Origin: Undaria pinnatifida | Taxonomy: Eukaryota > Sar > Phaeophyceae > Laminariales > Alariaceae | NCBI GenBank assembly: GCA_012845835.1 | Contig: JABAKD010000023.1 | Span: 3,734,200 to 3,798,199 of the forward strand | DNA length: 64,000 nucleotides | Direction: 5' to 3' | Shown here: piece by piece, positions 41,326 to 51,409 of the stretch | Numbering within the stretch: position 1 is the first letter of the stretch | Layout of the letters: each line of letters starts with the position of its first letter | Notes under the pieces: model-generated | What the model was told of the DNA's origin: nothing | Database searches by the model: none | The model's input: only the letters and a program-made list of their open reading frames with translations | Position numbers and translations under genes: made by a program

Positions 41326-42605
41326 ACAGGGATGGATAAAGGGCACATTTTCTCAGGTTTGAGATCGAGCCTGAGCCAGTACGTCGTGTTTTGTTCTATT
41401 GCTGGCATATATATATATATATATATGCTGGAGGGGTCCTGTATGAGTACTGTAACTCGCTGTATGTATGTTGTGCAAGCGTTGCCGCCAGCGGCTAGCT
41501 CAACGGGTAACTGTTTCGGGACTTGACTATAGTGTACAGACCAAAAAGCGACGCGAGCGCGATCTGATCGAGCGTCTCGAAAACGCTTGAGGCAATCCGA
41601 GCGTCGCCATGCCTCACGCTCACCTCGCGGCTTTCTGCGTTGAAGTTCGAACTCACCTTCTACACACCAGCAGCTCGGATTGCTTCATGTCGCCGATGCT
41701 GTTGGGTAACTGGCATTTATTTCGTCAACAGGTTTTGCGCCTCAATTCCCGAAAGGGGTACGGTGTACCTCTAGCCACGATGGTGCTTTAAAAGGCTCTA
41801 CGGTAAGACCAGCGCCGCTGACGGAAACCTCACAGCAAGACTCGCTTCACGCTATGTGCCTGAGTGCTTCCCAATCAGAGGCGCGGGGTGCAGTCCTGCC
41901 CCTGCTTTGGTTTGCTGATCGAGGCGGTGAATTTCTGGGCTCTGGTGGTCTCGTTGGCGTCTGATGCCAACTTTTAGTTGTTCAGCGGAACTTACTTGAT
42001 CGTGGACAAGGCACAGGGCTGTACTTTCATTCACTAGAGGGGGGCATTGCATTCGACACAATTTGTTCGGGGGGGGGGTGTGGGGGGATCGGAGACCGCT
42101 GCATGAGAGCGTACGGACCCAAGCTGCTTGGGGCTTCAGAAGGGGCCGCACACTGGGGTTGATTACATGGAGAACGAGAGCCAGACATGCACGCGGGGGG
42201 TGTGATCTGTTTTCATCGGTTGATAGTTAAAATGTTCGTGTGCGGGTGTTTGGGGACCTCGTTCCCACCGCGCTGCTGGGGAACCGCCTCTGGGAGATTT
42301 CGGGGCTACGGGACGGCGCTGGGTTAGGTTGGACGCGATATATGGTGGCACACTCTAGACGGCAGGGAACCCCGACAACAACCCGAGTTTTAACTTCACC
42401 GTTTCGCGGTACGCATTTGCTCGATTTTTGTTTTTTTTTCGTAAAAGGCTTTGATTCTATCGTTACTATCATAGGCGTTTTCAGAGCGTTTTTTTTTACC
42501 GAATGGGTTAGGGAACCGCGTTTCGGGACTTCGGGCTCGCAGCGCCAAGCTGCCCGTAGGACGATCGAGTCCTAGACTTCTTGGGGGTGATATATCTAGC
42601 ATACG
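41326..42605. other. no gene recognised
   Basis: No element ends, array or exon that I can support. A (TA)n run is at 41407-41428. Confidence 0.3.
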
Positions 42606-42610
42606 GGTGC

Positions 42611-42930
42611 GACGCGCGTACTGCGACAGGAGTTATTACAAGGTATACCCCTTTTTGGCGGATGACGGAGGGGCTCCTTGTCTCAAAATCGTCCCGGAAG
42701 TCATCAAAAGGCTTTTTATTTTTATTTTTTTCATGATTCTCTCGTCGGTGTACCTCGAGGCCGCACACGTGGGTGATTTTTCATCCTGTCTCTTAGTCCA
42801 GCAGTCATTATTTTTCTCTCTAAATTAGTTTTTTTCGAGGGAGAGGTCTTAACTTTTTTTAACAGCTTCCACAGAATTGAGGAACCTCAGAAAAAAAATG
42901 TGGTGCACACCCTTTATCGTATCGTCGAGG
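42611..42930 (-). mobile_element. R1 element
   Basis: GACGCGCGTACTGCGACAGG, GGTATACCCCTTTTTGGCGG at the left; GTGCACACCCTTTATCGTATCG at the right. Full-length and diverged. Confidence 0.7.
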
Positions 42931-42985
42931 AAGCAAGCAGTGTTCGACGGAAACGTTTTTCGGAACGACGGGGGGTTGGCCTTAA

Positions 42986-43068
42986 CCCCCTCCCTTAACC
43001 AGCTTTAAGCAAATTTGTCCCCCCCCCCAAAAGGGTTTTCACAGTAGGTTTCCGGTAGAAAAGAGGCG
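42986..43068 (-). mobile_element. R6 TTAA mini-element
   Basis: 83 bp between TTAA at 42982-42985 and 43069-43072. The flanks (GACGGGGGGTTGGCC and CCCCAAAATCGTCGG) are minus-strand R1, again at the R1 TTAA site. A second R6-like fragment follows near 43195-43250. Confidence 0.75.
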
Positions 43069-43468
43069 TTAACCCCAAAATCGTCGGTGGAATGTCATCC
43101 GCTGGACTGACGAACATGACCAATTATATAGGACCCAACGGCCACGGCAAAGGTACGGGGGGTCACACTGACATTTTTTTGCGGTCCCTATACTAACTTC
43201 AAGTAATTTTGTCCCCAGAAAGGGTATCCGATGAGGCGTTCTGCGTTACCCCCCCCGTTCAAGGCTTCGCTCTAGGGGGAGGAGCACCCCGTTTTTCATT
43301 GCCCGGGTCTGGACCACCATTCGCGCGAGTTTGATTCTGTACCACCGCGCACTGACAGAAACGCTTGACGCGCGATGTTCTTGGCCCAGCGTAGATAAAC
43401 ACCCGGCAGTGTACACGAGCATTTTTTCTTATTATATGAAACAAAGGGTGAAAACCGATAAATCTCTG

Positions 43469-44278
43469 GGTTAGGGTTAGGGTTAAGGTTAGGGTTAGGG
43501 TTAGGGTTACCCTGCTAGTCCTAAAAATCTCTGGGCGAGGGTTAGGGTTAGGGTTAGGGTTACCCTGCTAGTCCTAGAAACCTCTGGGTTAGGGTTAGGG
43601 TTAAGGTTAGGGTTAGGGTTAGGGTTACCCTGCTAGTCCTAAAAATCTCTGGGTTGGGGTTAGGGTTAGGGTTAAGGTTAGGGTTACCCTGCTAGTCCTA
43701 GAAATCTCTGGGTTAGGGTTAGGGTTACCCTGCTAGTCCTAAAAATCTCTGGGTTAGGGTTAGGGTTAGGGTTAGGGTTACCCTGCTAGTCCTAGAAATT
43801 TCTGGGCTAGGGTTAGGGTTAGGGTTAGGGTTAGGGTTAAGGTTAGGGTTACCCTGATAGTCCTAGAAATCTCTGGGTTAGGGTTAGGGTTACCCTGCTA
43901 GTCCTAGAAATCTCTGGGTTAGGGCTAGGGTTAGGGTTAGGGTTACCCTGCTAGTCCTAGAAATCTCTGGGTTAGGGCTAGGGTTGGGGTTAGGGTTATG
44001 GTTACCCTGCTAGTCCTAGAAATCTCTGGGTTAGGGTTAGGGTTAAGGTTAGGGTTAGGTTTAGGGTTACCCTGCTAGTCCTAGAAATCTCTGGGTTAGG
44101 GTTAGGGTTAGGGTTAAGGTTAGGGTTACCCTGCTAGTCCTAGAAATCTCTGGGTTAGGGTTAGGGTTACCCTGCTACTGCTGGGACTAGAAATCTCTGG
44201 GTTAGGGTTAGGGTTAGGGTTAGGGCTAGGGTTAGGGCTAGGGTTAGGGTTAGGGTTAGGGTTACCCTGCTACTGCTG
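43469..44278 (+). repeat. interstitial telomere-like array
   Basis: Blocks of two to seven TTAGGG repeats (with TTAAGG, TTGGGG and CTAGGG variants) alternate with a 27 bp spacer, ACCCTGCTAGTCCTAGAAAT plus CTCTGGG. Fourteen spacers were counted. The last two spacers carry a CTACTGCTGGGAC variant. Ordinary DNA with R1 and R2 copies flanks both sides, so this is not the present chromosome end. Confidence 0.95.
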
Positions 44279-44469
44279 GGACACCCTGCTACTGCTGGGA
44301 CTGTTGCCTGCTCTGCACTCCGATGCGCCCTGCTTGCCACTAGGCTAGCCGGCTAGGTCGGGAAGATTCCACAACTGTTACACCTCCGCAAAGGCGCGGC
44401 GGAATCACAAGTCCAGATTTCTATTTTAATCTCTATATGAAAGCCTACCACCGCAAGAAAGAGGGGAGA

Positions 44470-44562
44470 GCACTCGCGCGAGGTAGTGACCCCCAGCCAC
44501 ACCAACGAAAGGTCCCTAATAAATAAGGGGACCCCTCCCCCCTTACCTTAGCCTTGGTATTT
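44470..44562 (+). mobile_element. R3 right-end fragment
   Basis: CACTCGCGCGAGGTAGTGACC, then GGGGACCCCTCCCCCCTTACC and TTAGCCTTGGT. It abuts an R2 element directly. Confidence 0.6.
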
Positions 44563-44580
44563 GGCATCGTTCTACGGTAG

Positions 44581-44611
<31 letters not shown>

Positions 44612-44860
44612 AACTTTTCTGTGACGAAATCGCCGTTTTCAAAAACAAGCTCCCGGTCGTTTTCTCCTGAAATACGGCGACCTTTCGACACCCCCGACGT
44701 CGTGGATCGATAGGCCTTTGGTGCACACAAGAAAACGCATCTGTCTCTGTGGATACTTTTTTTTTCGATGGTGGTATCCTTCCTCGTGTCGAGCAGCCAT
44801 GAAAGGTTATGTTAAAAAGAAAAATGGCCGCTTTTTTTTTTTGCTGTCGTAGAATCAGTC
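44562..44860 (-). mobile_element. R2 element
   Basis: GGCATCGTTCTACGGTAGCC to GTCGTAGAATCAGTC, with a 26 bp C run and the reversed R2 boxes. About 299 bp. Confidence 0.75.
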
Positions 44861-45205
44861 CCGTCGTAAAGGGGGCGTTTACCCAAAATTGTCGGGATGT
44901 CAAATCCGTTGACTGACGAATATATTGCACTTTTGGGGTATTTGTTTGCGGCACTTTCGCGCGAGTAACATGCCCCGGCTGTTCGTTTGAGGTATTTAAT
45001 CTTAAGCTTTCGCGAGAGATGATGTTCGTTTTTTTTGCGATATTTTGAATCCGCGACATGGATTCTTGTGAGCTGACGAAGTTTTGGGTGTCAACAAAAT
45101 ATCTCCTACATGTATACAAAGTATTTTTTGTCAGCGATGCGAGGTAGGAAGTCACCCGTCCGAGTGTTGTCTGCCTCGAGTCCAGTTGTGAAAATGTGAG
45201 GTTGA

Positions 45206-45287
45206 ACAAGTCACTCGTCCGAGTGTCTTGAATCCAGTAGCGAAAAAATGGTGGGGTACCTTCCCTACCGAAGACTTGGTCCCACTC
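45206..45287 (-). mobile_element. R3 left-end fragment
   Basis: AGTCACTCGTCCGAGTGTC to CCCTACCGAAGACTTGGTCC. A second partial copy of the GTCAC(T/C)CGTCCGAGTGT module lies at 45151. Confidence 0.55.
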
Positions 45288-45296
45288 AACGGAGAG

Positions 45297-45600
45297 GACG
45301 CGTGCTACACGTTAGAGGTGCGTCGCACACCACTTTTTTTTTTTTGGTAAAATTCCTCATTTTCGGAGCTCAAGAATGCCTCTTCACCCAAAAACTGATC
45401 ATCGGAGACAAACATAAAGCCGCAGCAACACCGGATGAAAACTACCACCATGGCCCTCTAGAAGGTACACGACACGCGACGAGAGAATCGTGCAAAAACG
45501 AAAATGGACGATATTTCCGACGATATTTGGGTTGAGGAGCCCCGTCAATCAGAAAACATTTTCGCCAAAAAAAGGTATACCTCTATCGTTGCGCGCGCCC
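45297..45600 (+). mobile_element. R1 element
   Basis: GACGCGTGCTACACGTTAGAG to GGTATACCTCTATCGTTGCGC. Full-length, about 300 bp. Confidence 0.8.
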
Positions 45601-45654
45601 TTATTAACCCAATTTCAACGAAAAAATATGTTATGATGATTCTGGGAAACTGAG

Positions 45655-46245
45655 ACGCGCGTGCTAGACGAAAAGAGAGGTGAAAGACAATGTTTTCGTT
45701 TTTGTTTCGTTCTTGTTTTTCAGCTGTGCCTCACTTAAGGGGCTAAAAAGAAAAAAAAAGAAAAAGAAGAAAAAAAAATGAAGAAAAAAGAAGAAAAAAA
45801 GAAAAAAAATGAAAAAAAATGAAAAAAGAAAGGAAAAAGAAAGAAAAAAGAAGGAAAAGAGAAGAAAAAAGAACGAAAGGAAAAAAAAATGGAAAAAAAT
45901 GTAAACAGAAGAAAAAGAAGAAAAAAATAAAGAAATGAAAAATGAAAAAAATGAAGAAAGAAAAAAAAGAAAAAAAGGAAAAAAACAAAATATATATATG
46001 TATAAGTAAAGGCACGAGGAAAAAAAACTTATTGGCGGGGATGAAATGTCCCAGATAGATGTGGCGTATATATGTGCACATCAAAGCGAAAACTCTGCGC
46101 AAACAAAAAAGCACAAATGGTACACAACCTTGAGTTCTCGGACGATTTTTGGGTTTCAAAAAAACGCCGCCAGAGACTCAGAAATCGTTTCTTCAGCCAA
46201 AAAGCGGTAATCCTTAATACCTCTATATCGTAGCATGCGTCCTGA
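45655..46245 (+). mobile_element. R1 element with A/G-rich insertion
   Basis: GACGCGCGTGCTAGACGAAA at the left and CTCTATATCGTAGCATGCGTC at the right. Between 45745 and 45995 about 250 bp of GAAA/GAAAA purine repeat replaces the R1 middle. Confidence 0.7.
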
Positions 46246-46249
46246 CGAA

Positions 46250-46615
46250 GCTGATTGACCAAACGTAGGACCAGTTCAACGGAGAGCGAACCCCCGCTTA
46301 TCTGGGGGTCGTGACGCATTTTATACAGTGGCTGTGAGGTCTGAGCTTTGTTGTGCACGTTCCCGCTCGGAGCCCCTAGTTTATTTTACTGCGTACAGCA
46401 AGAGGGCCTACGCTTGGCAGTTGGAACTAGTGGAAACTGCTGCCATTACGGTGGTCGAATCCTAACGCTGGGCCTGGGGGATCCGATGCTTCGAGAGCGA
46501 GCAAACGTTCGACTTTCACCGTTTGTGCTTGGTGATCGAATTCCTAAACACACATGAGGGAGTTTTTGAGGTAGTGGACTGCTGTCATCTTAGTGATCGA
46601 CTCCTCCTCCTGCCT
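46250..46615. other. no gene recognised
   Basis: Short stretch between two R1 elements; nothing recognised. Confidence 0.3.
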
Positions 46616-46617
46616 TT

Positions 46618-47096
46618 GGATAGAGGTGCGCACACACGCTTTTTTTTTTTTTTTTTTCCCGAGGTTTTCTACAATTCGGGAGCTTAGTAGACCTCTCCCA
46701 GAAAACAACTGATTTGGAGAGAACTCGTAAAAGCCGCTCTACCGCATGAAAAAATCGCACATACATGGCATAGATACAAGAACGAGAAGAAAAAAAAAAA
46801 CACCTACTTGGAAACCGACGATTTTCGGGGTTAAGAGGCCCCGTCATTCAGAAGCCATTTCAGCCAAAAAGAGGTATACCTTAATACCTCTATACCGTAG
46901 CACGCGGCATTTCCGACGATTTTAAGGAGCCCCGTCATTCAGACACCATTTTAGCCAAAAAACGGTATACCTTAATACCTCTATACCGTAGCACGCGGCA
47001 TTTCCGACGATTTCGGGTTAAGGAGCCCCCGTCATTCAGAAACCATTTCAGCCAAAAAGAGGTATACCTTGATACCTCTATACCGTAGCACGCGTC
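46618..47096 (+). mobile_element. R1 element with short satellite
   Basis: TGGATAGAGGTGCGCACAC at the left and TATACCGTAGCACGCGTC at the right. About three right-terminal units (46850-47095), one lacking GGGTT before AAGGAG. Confidence 0.75.
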
Positions 47097-47202
47097 TTGG
47101 CCGGGGGGAATAGACATTTTTGGGAGGGTCCAACAGCTCGGGGAGGCGGGGGGGCGCGTACTCATTTTTTGCATGGTCGTAGTCGTATAACCCTACCGGT
47201 CG

Positions 47203-47540
47203 CCCCGGTGGCGTATCAGGTTATCGTCGAGCCTGGTATAGGTCAGTTTCGTGAGTTCGAGCCCCGCCGAGTGCATACTCGTATAAATTCGTTGGGACTT
47301 TTTCTTGTGGACAAATTGACTTGCGGAAAGCGCGAGAGCGTGAGTTAGCAACATTCGATGAACAATCGACGAGCAGTGGGATTGCTGAACCCTATGCGCG
47401 ATAAAAATTGAAGGCAAGAACCGGGGAGGAGAAGGGATGACACCTGTGACCACGGCTTGTCCAGAAGCTGGAAAGTGAAAGTGTGCTGAAAAAAAACAAA
47501 AAAAAAAAAAAACAAACAAACAAACAAACAAACAAACAAA
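47203..47540 (+). mobile_element. R5 tRNA-headed SINE, intact-looking
   Basis: A-box-like TGGCGTATCAGG at 47210, B-box-like GAGTTCGAGCCCC near 47253, body with GAAAGCGCGAGAGCGTGAG and CTTGTCCAGAAGCTGGAAAG, and an A plus (AAAC)n tail at 47488-47540. This is the cleanest of three long copies. Tails differ between copies, as expected for SINEs. Confidence 0.85.
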
Positions 47541-47707
47541 CTATAGACCTCCGCATCCGTACGGTGCCGAGATGGGGGGACGGGGGGAGGGGATGGGTTG
47601 GTTGTATTTCGGGCATTTATTGATCGGGGTGTTGGTTTGATTCCCCGTTGCTGCAATTTCGGGAATTATCTCGGTGTAGGGCTGCTCCACTGCCGACAGT
47701 TTAGGCA

Positions 47708-48202
47708 AGACGCGTGCTGCGAAAGAGGTGCACCACTTTTTTTTTTGTAATACTGCCCCTCAATTCGGGGAGCTTAAGACCTCTCCTTGGAAAACTGATT
47801 ATTTGGAGAAAAAATAAACCGCCATACGTATGACACCGGATGAAAAATCCCATCGCGCCTAGGTACACAACGAGAACCATGCCAAGAAACAAAATGTTAC
47901 ATGTTTCCGACGATTTTGGGTCTAGGTGGTGTTGGTGGTGCTGGTGGTGTTGATGGTGTTGTTGGTGTTGTTGGTGTTGGTGTTGGTGTTGGTGTTTTTG
48001 GTGTTGGTGTTGGTGTTGGTGTTGGTGTTGGTGTTTTTGGTGTTGGTGTTGGTGTTGGTGTTGGTGTTGGTGTTGGTGTTGGTGTCGGTGTTGGTATTGC
48101 TGTTGCTGTTGTTGTTATTGTCGTTGTGAGCCCCGTCATTGAGAAAAAAAAAAAATCCAGACGACGAGAAGTGCTACCTCTATCGTGCGTAGCACGCGTC
48201 TT
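47708..48202 (+). mobile_element. R1 element with (GGTGTT)n expansion
   Basis: AGACGCGTGCTGCGAAAGAGG at the left and ATCGTGCGTAGCACGCGTC at the right. At the GATTTTGGGTTAAGGAGCC site, about 195 bp of GGTGTT and relatives (47930-48125) lie between GATTTTGGGT and GAGCCCCGTCATT. Confidence 0.85.
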
Positions 48203-48295
48203 TTTCCACCAACGGTTTTCGGGCTTTCGTATAATACAAGCCATCGATATCTCGTGACACAAGCAGCGCCACACGATTGAAGAGCACCACCTATG

Positions 48296-48535
48296 ACGCG
48301 TGATACGACGGGGGTGCACCACTTTCTTTCTGAGGTGTTCCATCAATTTGGGAAGCTTCAAGTAAGTGGACCTGCTCTCGCCCTAAATCTGATTGGGCGA
48401 GGAAAAAAAACAACAAAAAACGCTCTACATGGACCGGATGAAAAATGCGCTGGCCTCGGTTACACGACGAGAATCGTTATCAAATATAACACTCCAGGCA
48501 CGAAACGTGCTACCTCTAGATCGTGGCATGCATCC
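48296..48535 (+). mobile_element. R1 element, internally deleted
   Basis: GACGCGTGATACGACGGGG to CTAGATCGTGGCATGCATCC. The GATTTTGGGTTAAGG to CCATTT part is missing, giving about 240 bp. Confidence 0.7.
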
Positions 48536-48644
48536 TTTGATTATTTTCTGAGGGGCGTTCCTCAATTGAGGCGGTTCTGCACTGAACTCCATTAATGACG
48601 GGCACAAACCGATTTTCGGCAGGCTTACAAAATGCAAATTTCGA

Positions 48645-49235
48645 CGCGTGCTATATACGATAGAGGTATCAAAAGGCATGTACCTCTTTTGGGGCTGAAA
48701 TGTTTGCCGAATGACGGGGCTCTCCTTAACCCCAAAATCGTCGGAAAATACGCCCCCCTTATTTTCTGCATGGTGCTCGTCGTGTACCTAGGCCAGCATG
48801 GGATCTGTTCATCCGGGTATGTAGCAATTTTAGTTTTCTCCATAGAGAGTCATTCTACGGTGTAGCCGCCAAAAACTTTCTTCTTGAAAAACGAAGTCGC
48901 CGGTTTTGAAACCAGCCCGTGGACGTGCCGTATCTCCTGAAATACCGCGCCCTTCGCCAACCCGAGGTCAGGTAATCGGTCGATAGCCGTTCGCGAACAA
49001 AAACATAGAGGTGAAATATATGCCTTTTTCATAGCATCCTTCCTCGTATCGAGCAGCCACGAAACGGTTCGTTCAAGCATAAAAAGAAAAAAAATGCTTG
49101 TTTTGGGGGGGAGGGAGGGGGGGGGGGGGAGGCTATCGTAGAATCAGTCCAAATCAGTTCTTGGGAGAGGTCTTAAGTTCCCAAATCGACGAAACCTCGG
49201 GAAAAAACAAAGGGTGCACCTCGATCGTAGCGCGC
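48645..49235 (-). mobile_element. R1 element hosting R2
   Basis: GACGCGTGCTATATACGATAG, TTAACCCCAAAATCGTCGG at the left; CACCTCGATCGTAGCGCGCC at the right. R2 at 48847-49149 splits its TTTTCTCC / AATCAGTTCTTGGGAG segment. Confidence 0.75.
48847..49149 (-). mobile_element. R2 element
   Basis: GAGTCATTCTACGGTGTAGCC to CGTAGAATCAGTC, 303 bp, with a G run before the minus-strand left end. Confidence 0.8.
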
Positions 49236-49307
49236 CTCATTGGTGAGTAAGAACCTCCGTGGGAGTCTACGCACACAAAAAAAAAAAAACTTTTTTGCGA
49301 GAACCAC

Positions 49308-49690
49308 CGACTCGTGCTACGATATAGAGTTAGCACTTTACGTCTGAAATGTTTTCTGAATGGACTGATTCTACGATAGCCCCCCCTCCGAACCAGCGAT
49401 TTTCTTTTAACAAAGGTTTCACAACTTCTCGGCACAAGGAAGAGTGATATGAAAACGTAATCTACTTCATGATTTTCTTGTTTGCGAAGGACTATCGATC
49501 GATGACAGTCGGGATGGCAAGGGTCACCGTCTTTCAAGAGATATCTCCGGTGGAGCTGGTTCCAAAACCGGCGATTTCGTTAAAGAAATGCTGGGGGGGG
49601 CTACCGTAGAACGACTCAATGATGGGGCACCTTAACCCAAAATCGTCCCGAGAAATTGGCCATTTTTTGCGTGACTTTTCGTTGTGTGCC
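49308..49690 (-). mobile_element. R1 element hosting R2
   Basis: CGACTCGTGCTACGATATAG and TTTTCTGAATG, then R2, then AATGATGGGGCACCTTAACC. The R1 text resumes exactly after the insertion. Confidence 0.75.
49363..49617 (+). mobile_element. R2 element with clear 4 bp duplication
   Basis: 255 bp, GACTGATTCTACGATAGCCC to GGCTACCGTAGAACGACTC. AATG at 49359-49362 and 49618-49621, single in uninterrupted R1 (TCTGAATGACGGGG). With ACCT at 15038 this supports a 4 bp target duplication for R2. Confidence 0.85.
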
Positions 49691-49887
49691 TTCGTCTAGG
49701 CTATCTAGAGGTGCACCCCTTTTTGTCCGACGTTCCTCAACTTGGAAGCTTAATAGACCTCTCCCAAGAGCTGAATGGGAGAAAAATCAAAAACCGCTAT
49801 GATACCGGATGAAAATTCCCACGGCCTTTGTACACATCAAGAATCGAGTGCTCGAAAAAATGGCCTATTTCCGACTATTTTGGATTA

Positions 49888-50175
49888 AGACGCGTGCTAC
49901 GATAGAGGGGTGCATCACTTTTTTTTCTGAGGCTTCAGAATTTGGGAGCATAAGACTTCTCTCCCAAAAACAGATTTGAAGCAAGAAAAAAAAAATTGCT
50001 AACCCCGGATCATGAACAACTCCCATGGGCATCGATACACAACGAGAATCATAAAAAAAAAAAAAAAAATGATTTGCTTCGGAGCGACGATTTTGGGTTA
50101 AGGAAACCACCAGTTAATCTTGAGAAAAAAAACGTTTCGAGGAAGAAAGTGCTGCACCACCTCTTATCGTAGCAT
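49888..50175 (+). mobile_element. R1 element
   Basis: GACGCGTGCTACGATAGAGG to CACCTCTTATCGTAGCATTTAG. Full-length. A further plus-strand partial copy lies at 49690-49880 and right-end units at 50200-50350. Confidence 0.75.
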
Positions 50176-50446
50176 TTAGTCTTTCAAGGAGACCTGGACA
50201 TCATTCAGAAAACCTTTCAGAAAAAAAAAGGTATATCATGAAAAAAAAATGGCCTCTTTTTCCGACGGTTTTGGGTTAAGGAGCCCAGTTCTTCAGAAAC
50301 CACCCTCCAGCCAAAAAAAGGTATACCTTAATACACCTCTATCGTGGCGCGGGGCAAACCTGGTAGTGAAAATGGAGGTATTAACACCCCCCCCCCAACC
50401 GCAACCTTGGTCGACTCCCCCTACCGTATCCTTGTGTTCGTCCATG

Positions 50447-50720
50447 GGCACGTGTGCTACGATAGAGTTATTAAGGTATACCTTTTTTTGGCTGAAATGG
50501 TTTCTGAATAACGGGGCTTTGGCGCAAAAAGTCCAACCTCTACTGTGGGATGACTCGATAGAGGTATTAAGGTATACCTTTTTTTGGCTATGAAATGATT
50601 TTTTTTCAACGACTGGGCTCCTTAACCCAAAATCGTCGCGAAAAAGGGCCTTTTTTTTGTCATGATGATTATCGTTGTGTATCTATGTGGGGTCGTCCAT
50701 CCGGGGTATCTAGCACTTGT
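50447..50720 (-). mobile_element. R1 element, partial, duplicated tip
   Basis: GTGTGCTACGATAGAGTTATT and GGTATACCTTTTTTTGGC occur twice (50463 and 50571), then TTAACCCAAAATCGTCGCG. The far end is missing. Confidence 0.65.
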
Positions 50721-51000
50721 GTTTTTTAATTCAAGTTGGCTTAAACGCTAGTTTATTGGTCGTTAATTCCTATATACCGAATCAAACAGCGTTGACTTTT
50801 TTTGAGCCGCCTTTATGCGTATCTGTGAGACGCGTCCATGAGGTTGTCATCGATCGAGTTGGAAACACGTGCGCTTCGTTCTTCTCAACCTCAGTGTGCT
50901 TGCACGGGGTATCGCGAGCCCCCTTACGCGAAGAGCACACATTCATCAGAGAAAAATTTATGCACACCCCCGCACTATGCATCCCAGTTTAGACTCATGC

Positions 51001-51275
51001 ATGCTACGATACAGAGGTAGCCCTTTTCGTGTGCGAAATATTTTCTGAACGACGCGGGGAACGCTCCTTAACCCAAAATAGTCGAAAATAGACCTTTTTT
51101 GTTGCACGTTATTCTCGTCCTGTGCCTAGGCCAAATGGTATTTTTCATCCGGGGTCAGCAGTTGGTTTTTCTCCATGATGAATCAGTTTTTTGGGGGAGA
51201 GGTCTTAAGCTTCCAAGTTGAGGAAATCTCAAAAAAAAAAAACTGGTGCACGTCCCTATCGTAGCGCACGCGTCT
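51001..51275 (-). mobile_element. R1 element, right-most in the window
   Basis: CATGCTACGATACAGAGGTAG to GGTGCACGTCCCTATCGTAG. Full-length. I find no R1 to the right of it. Confidence 0.75.
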
Positions 51276-51409
51276 TTAGTTGTACGCCTTGACATGTATC
51301 ACAGGGGGGAGGGCAGTTATTTACGTTATTATACTGATACATAAATACATAAGTATACTTACTGACTTCTTTCTGCTGAAAGTGCTCGGTTGGTGCATCC
51401 CTGGCATTT

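Noticed and set aside
43469-44278. CRISPR-like layout of repeats and spacers
   Set aside because: Blocks are telomere hexamers of varying number with a constant spacer, in a spliced nuclear genome with no cas genes.
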